DNA from: Fratercula arctica
Lineage: Eukaryota; Chordata; Aves; Charadriiformes; Alcidae
Reading direction: 5' to 3'
Assembly: GCA_947846985.1 (NCBI GenBank)
Contig: CANTUZ010000008.1
Location: 25,377,352 to 25,441,351, forward strand
Length of the DNA: 64,000 bases
Positions 50,467-63,170 of the stretch are shown here, one piece after another (the stretch's first letter is position 1; each line of letters starts with the position of its first letter). The translations under genes and the position numbers were made by a program. The notes under the pieces were generated by a model. That model had not been told where the DNA came from and did no database searches. It was given only the letters and a program-made list of their open reading frames with translations.

Positions 50467-52154
50467 TGTACTTATTTATTTATTTATTAAAACTATGGAA
50501 CAATGATGTCAGCTTTTCAGGTGGTTTGGAGTTTTTTTGTTGTTTGGTTTCTTTTTCTCTATACCTTTTCCTTACAAGTTCTTTCATACTTTCTCATCAG
50601 CATAATTCTCTAAATAGTTTCAGATCCTTCACCACATTTTATTACGCATTTTCATATTTAATGCTTTTAGGAGCTACAAACAAAGCTGCATTCCTAATGT
50701 AGCAGTCATTGCACAAGCACGCAGGGAGCCATGCAGCCCTTTCCCACCCACAGGTACTCTGGGAAGTTTTCAAAGAATAGGAGTTCAGCGTTCAACTACA
50801 GTTGAATTTGAATGGGAATACCTCACTATACAGCTGTGAAAAGCTTCCTCATCAAAGCCAGTGGAATTCAGAAGTGCTTTAGAACTAATGGTCATCTAAT
50901 TTAAAAAAAAATAAATAAAAATTTTTTGGAATAAAATTTCCCCAAACCAAACTTGATTTCTATCATATTTTATAGGACTTTTCCATAAAATACTATGTTA
51001 AAGAATGCAAACCCCATATTTATAGCCTAACAAATACGAGGAAAATGGTTAAGTGAAAAATTACATTTTTAAAAAAGATAACAAAGTCGCTCTTCTCCTC
51101 TCCCATTTATTATTTGGTCTTAAACTCAGATTTCTTCCTTTTCATAAGCCTCTTCCCTTTTCTCCTCTGCTACACAACTTGGTAAAGAGTCCAAAGTACC
51201 TGATGAGAATCACAGCTAAGAAAAAAGCCAAACAGCTGTGCAGCACGGAAAAACATCCATCTCACAGTGACTTACTGCAGTGCTTTAAGTGCCTGTTAGT
51301 TAGAATTCCAGTGGCGGGAGAGAGGGAATAAAAGAACACGAATTCAAACTTTATGAGCACAAAGTTTGTTCCATATAGAAGAAATACAGAACTAATTCAT
51401 ACAAGTCCAACCTTACAAACTTTCTAGCAGGCAGAAGTTGCAAGCATTATATTACTACGAGTGATGTTATGAGACTCCTTCATTCTCACTAATTTTAAAT
51501 TAGAGTTTCTGTGGAAGCCATAAGGATCATATACCAAAACCTGGATTCGCTAAAGCAGCTGGGCCTAAGTGTAGTTGCTACCATACTTTTATCATTCAAG
51601 ACAACATCTCTGTCACAAAGCCAAAAAGCCACAGCAGAATTCAAGATGTTAAGAAAACAGACTTCAAAGGCTAATGCAAACAGTTTGTGCAAGATTTACT
51701 GCTTTCAGAATTAATAAAACACAACCGTTCTTAGATACTGCTCATATAAAATGTCCAGTTATATCTTTATAACTTAAAAAACTGTACGCAAACACGTATG
51801 TCAATTTGATCCAGACTATTCCATCTGTAAAATTATGTTAGATAATGCAGTTCAGCAACACCACACAGGCCTGCATGCAGAAACTCAAACAAAAGAGGCT
51901 TTTCAGATCACCATTTCAAAAACTGGTCAATGCTAGCACATCAAAAAAATAGTCGCTACTAGTTACTGATTATATACAGTTTTTACCACTGATTCCTTAG
52001 TGTTCTTTCAAAACACTGACTGATTTGCCAGTCCCAGAAGCATGGGGAATTCACCTGTGGGGTTCCTTCACTGCTGTTTTTGTGTATCACACCCCTGGTT
52101 CACAAGCTTCAGGTGTTGTCCTGCAAGAGCCTCTATTTCCAAAAACTTTAATAG

Positions 52155-52190
52155 AAAACAAAACAAAACAAAACAAAACAAAACAAAAAC
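52155..52190 (+). repeat. AAAAC pentanucleotide microsatellite
   Basis: About seven units of AAAAC, the last one imperfect. Confidence 0.92.
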
Positions 52191-52649
52191 CAACACCCAC
52201 AAAGATTTATCAAGCCCTTAGAGGATTATGTGTAAAGAAAAAGCCCATCTAATCAAGTCCTTGCTGGACGTCTCCACATTGTAAAATCACTATGTTAAAC
52301 AGTGGTAATGGACATCTCCAATGAGTTTTAATGCAGAGTAAGGAGTAAGGAAGGAAGCTTACATTTTCTCCCTATGGCTATTATTTGTTACGCTGTATAA
52401 TCCCACGGTACCATAGCAGCTGGATTAGTGTCTCTGGGTCAGAGCTTACTACTACGGGGAAGACAGAGGGAAAATATTTGAAGATATCTTTGAGATAAAA
52501 AAAAAATCCCAATGATATTTTGTCCACCACAAGAAGGCTTATTCTTTTATGACTCCAGCAGAACAAAATCTTAAAAATTAAAGGCTCTGTGCTATTTATT
52601 ATCAGAACATTTCCACAAACAGCCCCATACATCCACTCATGCAGACAAG

Positions 52650-52821
52650 TAATCATAGAATGGTTTGTGTTGGAAGGGACGTTGAAGATCATCTAGTTCC
52701 AGCCCCCCTGCCATGGGCAGGGACACCTCCCACTAGAGCAGGCTGCTCAAAGCCCCTTCCAACCTGGCCTTGAACACTTCCAGGGATGGGGCATCCACAA
52801 CTTCCCTGGGCAACCTGTTGG
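52650..52821 (-). mobile_element. CR1 LINE 3'-end fragment, minus strand
   Basis: The plus strand reads AATCATAGAATGGTTTGTG, GTTGGAAGGGACG, GCCATGGGCAGGGACACC, CTTGAACACTTCCAGGG and ends at GGGCAACCTGTT, where it gives way to a GAAGAAAG-type run. It closely resembles the minus-strand copy at 46.3 kb and is truncated at nearly the same place. Confidence 0.92.
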
Positions 52822-55800
52822 AAGAAAGGAAGAAAGCCAATGCCATGATTCAAGTTCCCATACCTTGCTTTTCCTTTCTCACATTTAAATTCCCAAAGTT
52901 TTAGTCTCCTTGATTAAAAAGAATTACCACTTCATAAAAAACATCCAAAACCATAGCTGACATTTTCCCTAAACTGTCACTGCTACTTTACAAAAATAAG
53001 TTTCAAAGTTTGACAAACGGGGGACTTTAAGAACTGCCCATTTGACAAACAGCAGACCAACCTTCTGTTGGTTCACAGTAAAGATAGATGAGGCCAGAAT
53101 TGATATTTTCAGTTATAGCACATTAACCTGTTGGTGGCAACACCACCCACATCCCTCTAGATTTCTGGATTCTAGGGGATTTGGTAATTTTTTACCAAGT
53201 GATCCAGTCCTAACATATAAGTGTAAATCCTACAAAAAATGTAGAATCTTACAGATAATATCTATCGCTATCTATCACATTTTTTTCTGGAAAATATATC
53301 CAGAACAGGTTTGAAACTGCAGATCTTTGCTCTGTCACAAATAAACTCTATGAAGGCAAAAATCTCAAAAATTTGGTTAATGTTACATGTTAATGTACAT
53401 GTTCCGGTTTTGGGTTTGGTTTGTTTGGTTTTGTTGTTTGTTTTTTGTTTTTTGGTTTTGTTGTTTGTTTTTTGTTTTTAAGGCAAAGTATATAAGCAAT
53501 GAAGCTGGTTTAATCACTTCTCAGGGACAAAAAGAGATGAACTCCTCTACTTGGCAGTTACTCCACTTTGTTCTTTCCTTTAAGATTTTGTACATTTAGG
53601 AGCCCAGGTCAGAGAGTTGGATTCAATGATTCAAGGATTATTTCCTGAAGCTCTGTGTGAAGGCTGCAACTCACCTACAGTGAACCTCCAGCTGCCACGG
53701 CTGCACGCCGCTGCAGAAAGTTTCTCCTTCTAACTGCTTGTGGAAGAGCTCCTACAGAGCCCGGCACACTTTTTCAGCTCCCCCTAGTCCCACTTGGTTT
53801 GTGAATTAACCTGTTAACAACCTTGATGATTCACAGCAGTCACTGAGATTTCTTTTTTGCTAACAAGCGAGCACCCATTTCTTGGCTACTGTGCAAAATA
53901 ATCACAGAAATGTAATTCGCTGCAGATGTAAAGCCAGCTTTTTTATTAACGTTGTGCTATAATGGGTTCCTGTATCTCTTTATACCTTTCTTTTCTTAGC
54001 GTTGTCAGTTATTCTTCAGAAGACACACCACTCAGGCATAGGTTTGCTGAGAAATTAACCTGTTCAAAAAAACTCTCTCTCAAGTAACTGCAGTTCCTCT
54101 AGTGTTTAAAAGATAGCAAATTTTAACAGGGTGGGATTTAGCATAAAAAGCCTCATTTAATAATGGAACACATGAAATTCAATGCTGGCTGTGATAATGA
54201 AATGCATCTTTTTATTTGCAAGGTAGTGTTCAGATATTTCTTTTTAACCACTTCCGAGATCTGTTTTTGTCTAGCAGTGCGCAGGATCAGGGACTTGTCT
54301 TTCACCTACCCCATGAAAGTGAAAGCCAGAAGAATGCAGTAGCTATTGTAAATACAGAAAGGCATCAGTGCCTTTGGATTCACTCAGTGAAGTTACAGGG
54401 CAACAATTTGTTAAATGTGTTAAAATATTTAATTTTAACTGGAAAAAGAAAGAAAAAGCCAAATTCATTTTAACAATGTAAGGCATGTAATCCTTTACAG
54501 AAATTCAGTTCTAGCCATTCCAGAAGCTGGCAGTATTGAGTATCAGTAACCTATATAACAGCATTTCTATTGCACACTCTGATGGAGTCTTAAATATTTT
54601 AAGAATAAAACAAGAATCACAAAATATTTCTGCTACTTACTGCACACAGTCTCTCCTTCAGAATAAAGACTATCTAAAGACTCTCTCCGATCTTGCCTTT
54701 TTCACCAAAATAGTTCTTTCTTGCCAAGTTGATCAAATCTGTTGATAAGCATAAAATTTCCAGTTACAACATTATATTTAAAAATTACACATTTTGCTCC
54801 AAACAACTGAGGGTTTCCTTCTGTAATGACTGTTGCATAGACATGTTTATGCACAGAACAGCTTTCAGAATTTGGGTCTAGAGACCTGCTGCATTTATAC
54901 CGCACAATGAACCCATCGTTGCGATAGCTAAACCTTTATCGCAGCAGATGGAAATTATGTTTGAAATGAAATGCGGTAGTATCTTAAAGCTGGTTTTATT
55001 TGACAGGATTTTTCTGCAATGTGGGCAGGACAGCCCAGTAACTAAGGCTGGGCTATGGCCAGAAATATTAAAGGGACTAAAACACAAACCTGCTGGAAAA
55101 TGAAACTCTGGCCAAATACTCAGCTATAGCTTGACTGCCCACACAGACCCAGGCAGGTTTTATGAAAGACCGGGTGGCTTATTTGTCTGCCAAACTATCA
55201 AAGTTATGAAAAATATAAAAATTTAGAAAAATACAAATAAAATGTCATAAATTATCAAATACCAAAAGATTCAGTTTTACTTTTTACAAGAAATCATGTT
55301 CTTTGTTAGAGTAACTGTCAAGGTGGTTGAAGCCGAGATACAGTTTATGGAAGCTCTGAACAGCAACATGATACCGGACGGACTGGACAAACTGTCTTAC
55401 AGAAGGACATTACTGAAATTCATTATCTCCCCCAAATGTGGGGAGCCAATGCTGATGGTACGGCTTCCTTGTTATAGAAATCTGGTAGGGATGGACCCAC
55501 AGCCCCCAGGGTAACAGCTACCCCTGTGGGGAGAAAACTATTTGTTACCGGTTCTCAGTACCACAGCTTCGGCTGGTCATGTTACCTGCACTGAGGTACT
55601 ACATGTAATTAAACATTACTTTCTGTAACTGGTTTTCAATTAAGGGTTATTATTGGAAATGCTATATGAGAACTAACTCTCAATCTAATGTCTACTATAT
55701 TCCTGGTAGTTTTCTGTACCTTTAAAAATCTTATGTCCTGGCTGCATACTTTACTTTGACTGTTCTTTTTTGCAAACAGATCACTATCTTCCCACTGTGT

Positions 55801-57547
55801 AACACTGAGATTTTGTGATCAAATAGTTCCACGTATCAGCGTTGCCAAATTTCTTTCCCAAAATAAAATCTGTGCAATTAAATTAAATCAGGCTGAACAT
55901 GGGAGCAATTTATGGAGTGCCAGACAGAGGTCGCCCGGCATAGCCTGGCGCGTACAGACACAAGCAGCAGCCAGGAGATACCTTGCTCTGTTTGTGACTG
56001 CTCAGAGCGGTGACTTGTCAAACAGAAATTCCTAACAGGGAAAAGGAAATTAACTGCCACATGAAGAATCCAGTAAGAAGCATAGATTTAGTCAACTAAC
56101 TTAATTTATGCTAAATAGAATTCCCTCATGTTCTTACAGTGAACTGCAAAAAAATCGCTGTTCTGCAACTAAAGTGAATGGAAAAATGCTAAGAAAGCCA
56201 GGATTGGACAAGACTTGTGAGTCACTGCAGAGCTATCCAAAGGGATACAGAGGTCGTCCACTCGCTAGAACGTGGGCTGAAACAGTCACTGATTTATTTT
56301 CCAAGAGTCTAAATAAGAGGCACTCTCAGGGGAGCACAAAACAAGAGACTTTGCCATGATTGCAGCTACAAAGATGACTACAGTTAAGAAATTCTGGCAA
56401 ACATTAGTGGCTACAGTAGTACGTCAATGCTGTACTGGGAAACCTGTGAGAATGCAAGCACTGACAGGGAAGCAAGACATTACAATAGCATAACTGGTAT
56501 GAGAGTTTGTGAGTACTAGATGTGTTTAATAATTGATTTATTCATATGCATTCTTATTGAAGAAAAGACCTAGATGTAGGTCTAGTAGTCCCCCCCTAGA
56601 TGGGACTCATGTTTTATGACGGAATCAAGGTAGCTTTGGACATCCCTCTCTGAATTACAAGATTAGTGGGTGCTGCTTGCTAGGAAGGAATATAAGTAGT
56701 GCTACGCTTACTGCTATGTTCAGAGCTTACCTACCCACCTCGTTCCACAGAAGTGGTGACTTCCAATTACTGTTTTCAGCCTAGTGAAAAAGACAGACAT
56801 GTATGACTACGTAATGAAATGAGAAATGTAGAATATAAAATTTGATGACATTATAAACCAGCCTTTCTGCTTTAGGTTATGGATCAGCCTGAACTTGGTT
56901 AAATGAAAGAATTTATAATTTTATTTATATATTATTAATTTAAAATTAAAACAATAAACATCTACCTCTAAGGCTCTATATGATTTAACTAAATTATACA
57001 ATACGCTAAAATGCAATTAAACTAAAACACAAAACCTTGGCTAGCTACTACTTTTGTCTCCCATAATTTAAAATGGAAGCATTTAATCTGCCCGGCAGAG
57101 GCACGTTTTCTTTACCAGTATCTCTAGAAGTCACCAAATTCATACTATTTCTGAGTAAGTCATGCTGTACTCCTGGTCTTTGAGCACTTGCAAGGTGACT
57201 TTGTGTGCAGCCCAGACACTTTAATAATAGGGAGATACAGCTCTGGCAGCTCTACTAATTATACATGTAGCACATGGAACTGCACATTAAAGAAACTCTG
57301 ACATCAGCTGGTTGGAACTAGTAGAAATTACCTTACATGACATTAAAAAGCACTGGTCCCATATAAATCTAAATATGTAAGAAATACAGTTTTAAATAAG
57401 GAATTGAAAAAGGCAACAGAAATACAGGACCTCAATCTTTTTTGATTTATGAGTGATCTAAGGCTGAAGAAAAAACCCTACAATTTGGGTGGTACAAGCT
57501 GATGCCATACAGAAGTCCAGATCGAAAGTGATTAAGTCTGTAGCTCT
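52822..57547. other. Intergenic DNA, no gene seen
   Basis: It holds a T/G-rich 27-bp tandem duplication at 53427. A 72-codon plus frame at 55296-55514 looks protein-like in composition but matches no family I recognise. Confidence 0.55.
53427..53480 (+). repeat. 27-bp T/G tandem duplication
   Basis: Two adjacent units (53427-53453 and 53454-53480) starting GGTTTTGTTGTTTG differ at one base. They lie in a wider GTTT-rich tract beginning near 53403. Confidence 0.88.
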
Positions 57548-57862
57548 ATGAATCATAGAATAGTTTGGGTTGGAAGGGACCTTTAAAGGTCATCTAGTCC
57601 AATCCCCCTGCAGTGCGCAGGGACATCTTCAACTAGATCAGGTTGCTCAGAGCCTCATCCAGCCTGGCCTTGAATGTTTCCAGGGATGGAGCATCTACAT
57701 CTCTCTGGGCAACCTGTTCCAGTGTTTCATCACCCTCAGTGTAAAAAATTTCTTTCTTCTATCTAGTCTAAATCCACCCTCTTTTAATTTAAAACCATTA
57801 CCTTATCTTACCATGTCTTATTGCAATCAGCCCTGCTAAAAAGTTTGTCCCCAAGTCACCTT
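57548..57862 (-). mobile_element. CR1 LINE 3' fragment, minus strand
   Basis: The plus strand shows AATCATAGAATAGTTTGGG, GGTCATCTAGTCCAATCCCC, CTGGCCTTGAATGTTTCC, GGGCAACCTGTTCCAG and then CCCTGCTAAAAAGTTTGTCCCC near 57830. This is the reverse complement of the CR1 3'UTR and ORF2 C-terminus. It uses the same 3'UTR wording (CTTCAACTAGATCAGGTTGCTC) as the 22.5-kb copy, so both are likely one subfamily. It is more diverged and its frame is degraded. Confidence 0.92.
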
Positions 57863-60066
57863 CGGTCAACTGATTTTGTCACACTCCTGTCTGCCCAAAA
57901 TTCATTGGCATTATTTTCATGGTCAAAACTCCATTTTGTGCAACATATGGGTTATTTACCTGTTTTATCATCCATAAGTAGAAAGAATAAGAACCATGAT
58001 TTGCTTTCACTTACTTCTTTGAAATTCTTCTCATCTCAGTAGCATTTTTTAGGTGTTGCTAAAGGGAGGGCTGGGCCACAGGAGCCATGCTAGAGGTCAA
58101 CAAGCTTTGATTGAGAAGTTTCTTGGTGCCTACATTGCTTCACAGACTGCTAGGTCTCTGCTTACTTCAGATGCCTGTCTTATCACTGATTATTGTTTGA
58201 TGAATGTTCTGACTCAGATGTAAGGAAAAAAAATAAAATCAAAGATAAGTTATGACTAGGGTCTGTAACCTCCCATGATTAAAATTTCATGTTTAACCAT
58301 TAAAGTAGAGGCAGCATTCTGCAGCCACAACCATTTTTCCTTTGTATGATAACATATGTCACCACCTTTTAACATTTTTAATGGTGTATGTATTTTAAAT
58401 GGGGAAAGTAATCACAAAATTGTATAAAATCACTATGCCAGATGTTGATGTAGTAGAAGAGGAATCCCAGAGATATAATAGACTGGAAGCCACAGTTCAT
58501 CTAGGAAGCCAACCTGGAAAACATGACTAGTGCTGTGGTTAATGTTGGAGTTCAAATATCTGTCTTTTCTTCCAGAAAAGAAAAAACCCACACCCTGGAA
58601 TTTTTTAGAGCTACATATATCCATGCATGCTCTGAAAATGCTGTAAACTTTTACATGTTATTTTCTGTCTGCATTTTAACTAACCTCCCTTTGAGTGTAG
58701 ACACAGTCCTTCATTTTTGTCTAGAAAAGATGACTAATATGATTTAGTTAGAAATGTGCAGTTTTGAAAATATTATCCTGTGTTTTGCATCAACTGTCCA
58801 CACCAAAATGGGAAATATTAATCACTGTAGCAGTCTGCTGCACACAAATAGATTAATTTAACAGATGTAAGATTTAAGTAAAACTCTGTGCTCATGACGA
58901 AAAATTTGGAGTAAATCCAGTACAAGGAAAATAAAGCCCAAAACTTACTAAAGGAGGAAATGTGAGAAAGAAGCGCCCTCAACATCCTTCTCATTCTTGC
59001 CTTCTTAGGAGGACACCATGCTGGGCAACGCTGGGGAAGAAGGAAGAACTCTATCTGCTCCCTGAGGAAAAAACGGGGAACAGGAGAGTCATTAGTCTTC
59101 ACCTTTGGAAAGCTGAGTTCTGCTCAGTCATTACTTACACACAAGAAAAAAGAGTGTGTGTGAAAATCCTAGACAATAGCACAATGCCTATACAGGGGCG
59201 TTCTTCTGTCCGACTTCTACTGGTGACTAGATTTATGATCTGAGAGACAAGTTGTTCACTTGCATGAAAGTCAAATGGATATTTTTTTTAAACCTGATGC
59301 AAAAATCTATAGAAATAGCTAGATAGTTCTTAAACTTCAATAGGATTTGGATCAGTGTCATTGAATTAGAAGTTGACAGAATAAATTGTGCGCTGCACTT
59401 TTTTTCCCTGGATAAAGTACACAAAAACCCACACAAATGAGAGCTCTTCAGTTTTTTTAGCAAATCAAGGCAAAAATCCTTACAGAAAGACAATTTCTTT
59501 CAGTGATCAAAGTATTACCTCATCTCTCAAAGCATTATTAAAATACCATTTCCATAACATCAGTTGGTCTTACTACCACCAACCAGGAAATTTGAGTAAA
59601 TGGAGTATTTAATCCACAGTCTTACTACACAGCTAGAAATACACTAACAGGTTGTAATTCTTCAAGGATAATAAGCTGTAATATATGCTGTGGCTACTTT
59701 TTGGCATCTACACATTTCTAAAATAGACCAGTATTTCCATTTTTTTAACCAAGTTATTACAGTTTTAATATACTTTGTGTTACTGCTGTCAGATTATACT
59801 GAAAAACCTGATGACTTAATTTTATTTTGTGGAAGGGCTTAGAAGTACCAGTCAAAGATTATGTCATAACAGCATTATGGTTAGAACAGGAAATATTGAG
59901 AGAGAGAGTGTGCGACAGGTGAGACTGCAAATCACAGACAGAACTACAAAGTAATAAGCAGATAGGGTAATAAGCAATATAAAGTCAGAGTTAATCCCTT
60001 AGCTAAATATTGTTGAGTATTTGGAGGTATCCCTGGGTTGACAAGAGTTACAAAGATGGCCAGGTC

Positions 60067-60155
60067 GGGGTTTGGGGTGAGGTTTTTTGTTTGTTTTGGG
60101 GGGGGTGGGTGTTTTTTGTTTGTGGTTTTTGGGGTGTTTGTCTTTTTTTTTGGAC
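60067..60155 (+). repeat. G/T-rich tract with quadruplex potential
   Basis: G runs of 4, 4, 8, 3 and 4 are separated by T-rich spacers, ending in a nine-T run. Simple sequence, strongly strand-asymmetric. Confidence 0.75.
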
Positions 60156-62122
60156 AGAAAACTTTCATGAATGAGAGGCTTCAGGAAAAGGAGAGACCTT
60201 GCTGCAAACAAAGAAGTGGTCAAGTTGCACATAACTGGTAGCAGAGATGTGGGTGAGCTAGAAATATATTAGTTAATAAATAAGAGTTTAGATCATCAGA
60301 CATATTTAAAGTGCAGATAAGATTTTATCAATAATCCTAAATGTAAAGTTTAGAGCTTATTGTAACTTTCCTCTCATTAATAAAAATTAGTTGAGACAAA
60401 ATTTCTGTTCAGTAGAAGCATCTGAACTACAAGTTAAATAGGAAAATGAGGAGCAGTTAAAATACCTTCTACTTTAAAGTAAGCAGAAAGCACCAGAAAC
60501 ATGAACTGGAAAAATGCAATCCTGTACATAAGCAAATGAATAGAAAACACCAGGTTCTCTAGGATAACCTCAGAAATTAGATAACGGTAGTAAACTTTCA
60601 CTAAAAACACATTTGCAAGGTCATAAATCTATTTCCACTCTTGGAGAACTGACATCAAACATGTTAATGGCACACTAAGGTTAAAAGTTTCTAGTCAATT
60701 CTCTTTGTACACCTGTAACAACTTTGACAGAATCGCTCTTACCAAGTATTTAATGCTGTAATATTAATTGCTTAATATAATTATTAAAGTCATTACTTTC
60801 TTGCCACAGGAATAGTTTATGAAAGTGTATGAAATATAACTTTCAAATGGACAATACAAATATGTAGACTCTCTCTTATTCTCAGACTGCATATTCCAAC
60901 CTAGAAACTCATTTGAAAAGGGGAGCGTCAGAGAAAACATCTTCACTGATTAGAAATGAGTTAAATTAGTTCTGTGAAGTGCAGTACAAGTAGGATTAAT
61001 TCGGAGGCAAACATTCCAGAAGCAATGTCTATAACTGATAAAACACTTTGTACTTTGCTTGCAGAAAAACAGGCTTTTGGATGCAAGATGAATTGTGCTG
61101 TCCTTGATTTGAGTCTGCAAAATGTATGTAGCCATGTCCATAGTATGACATACACTTGTTTCTTCCTTTTTTGTTTTTGTGGAGGTTGGGTTTTTTCTGC
61201 CCTACCCTGCCCCTCAAAAAGGTAGGAAATCTTGATATCTGCCAAAAAAGCTCATTTGCTGGAATTCCCACTTCTACAAACCAACTATAAAAGAGCTGAT
61301 ATAAATCATCACGTAAACTCACACAAAAAAAATCCAAGTCTATTGTTAGTCATGACCTCCTTTTAGAGGATGTCAGTATCAAATAGCACCTGCTAATACT
61401 TCTATCCTTTCTAGAGTCCCAGTGTTCCCACTTCTTCATGCCCTTCAGCCATGAGCTTTTACTCTGTGTTCAGATCTGGTAGGGGGTACAGGGGTCTAAT
61501 TTAATCTAATCTATTCTCAACGAGGGGGAAAGCAACTTTTTCTAAAATTTTACACCATAATTTGTATCACAGATAATATGGATTAGAATTTCTTCAACAA
61601 AAATACAAACCAGCACAGCATGTACGGTAGGGCATATGGAGCTCCTATTTTTACTGTTCATTATCATGGTTTTCCAAGGTAATATGAGAAAAGAGTCAGA
61701 GATGACAATGAAATACATTTCTTGCTAGAATCACTTTGTTATTTGTATTACAAATCTAACATAGGAGAATAACAGGAAGTTTCAAATTCCCTTAGATGTC
61801 CTCTTAAAATTCAATCTATTTTGACTCTGTGGTCTAGATGTGTTTTCATACTTCCATACTTTCTCTTAGGTTTTTTCCCAGCAATTTATTCTAATATAAA
61901 CATTAGTTTAGCATTCTTTTCAATTAAAGCGATGTTCCAATTCTTTCACTCTTGGTATTCTCTCTTTCCAAATAGATTTTTTTTCAGTACTACTGAGCTA
62001 AAGTTACTATTTGCTTTTCTTCACACTCTCCGTCCTCTGAGGGCCTAATCCAACTTTCATTTATGAACCTAAATTCTTTAACATCAGGGTTAGATTAATA
62101 TAATTTCAGTTTAATAGAAGAT

Positions 62123-62137
62123 GGGGGGGGGGGGGGG
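62123..62137 (+). repeat. 15-base G homopolymer
   Basis: An uninterrupted run of 15 G, followed by a GA-rich stretch. The length may be affected by sequencing error. Confidence 0.85.
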
Positions 62138-62674
62138 AAGAGAGGAAAAATACTGATAGCTTGTTAAATAGTATTTTAAACACCTACTTTGCACCCTCCC
62201 CCAAACTACAGCCACTTCATCTTCTGAGTAGCTGCCATTTAGAGAGACTGATGAAAGTTTAAAGAGTGTGTTGGGATTTTCTCATCCTTATACCATTTTC
62301 TCTTAGTAACAGTCTGGGGATAAAGGCAAAAAACAATAATGTTTCAAAGTTTTAACCATGAAGTTGCCATATGCTTGGAGATGAACACAGCTAATATTAA
62401 AATTCGGGGAGCAATTACAGCAGCTGTGGAATATATAAGTACAAAAGCATTTTCCCTGTTGCAAAGGGCCTATGAACATTAAATTAAAGTGACTAAAAGT
62501 AATTCCCTCTGTACAAAACCAGCTACAGATACCATGGTTACTATCCTTTAAGTTTGTATGTACACATAATACTTGTATTGTGTATGTGTATTGATGAACC
62601 AAGTAAAGAAGGCCCATTTTAAAAGGCACAGTATATAAACAATGATACATTTAAACCAGTTGTTTCCACTCAGA

Positions 62675-63170
62675 AAAGAGACCTTGGCGTTATAATGCAT
62701 AGTTCTATGAAAAATATCAGCTGTTTGGAAAGGTTGAAAAGACGGAATATTAAGGATAGTTAGGGAGAAGGAGAAAACAAAACATTTTTATGCAAAGTGA
62801 TAGAACCTGATGAGCATTACCAGAGGTACAGAACAGCTCCCATCTGAGAAACAAATACAGAGAATTTTTGCTTGAAAAGAGATAATGAAGGAAAGACTAC
62901 GACAGTTATCTGAAAAAGCCAAAAAGACAGTGATACTAAAGTACTGAGAGATAGGAATTAGTTGCCTTTCTTTAAAATACGATAATTAGGGGAAAGTAAA
63001 TTATCAAGGGCCACACTCAAAGCAAATTAAAAGAGATACCTTTACACACAACAGATTATTAAGCTGTGGAAGTCATTGCTGCGGGATGCCAGAGGTCAAA
63101 CTTTATGTGATTTCAAAATGCAATTTTATAAATTGACAGTAGAAAAATTCATTAAGATCTATTAAACACC
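62675..63170 (+). mobile_element. Ancient CR1-like LINE relic
   Basis: Islands of resemblance to old amniote CR1 3' parts occur in the right order. They are GAGACCTTGGCGTTATAATG with ATAGTTCTATGAAAA, a TTGGAAAGGTTGAAAAGACG block, GGGCCACACTCAAAGCAAATT, and AGATACCTTTACACACAACAG with TTAAGCTGTGGAAGTCATTG and a GGATGCCAGAGGTC end. Deeply decayed, limits approximate. Confidence 0.5.

Larger units (their letters stand above)
47125..52649. other. Intergenic DNA, no gene seen
   Basis: It contains a locally GC-rich patch at 47560-47680, a G-rich tract with an adjoining TTTA repeat at 50436-50490 and an AAAAC microsatellite at 52155. A 108-codon minus frame at 49465-49791 has no recognisable domain. 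Confidence 0.55.
57863..62669. other. Intergenic DNA, no gene seen
   Basis: AT-rich sequence with a G/T-rich tract at 60067-60155 and a run of 15 G at 62123. No supported exon. Confidence 0.55.

Noticed and set aside
55296..55514. 72-codon plus-strand ORF with protein-like composition
   Set aside because: No family recognised and no frame-consistent extension. A degraded processed pseudogene remains possible; a protein search would decide.
57570..57839. 89-codon plus-strand ORF
   Set aside because: Antisense reading of a minus-strand CR1 fragment.
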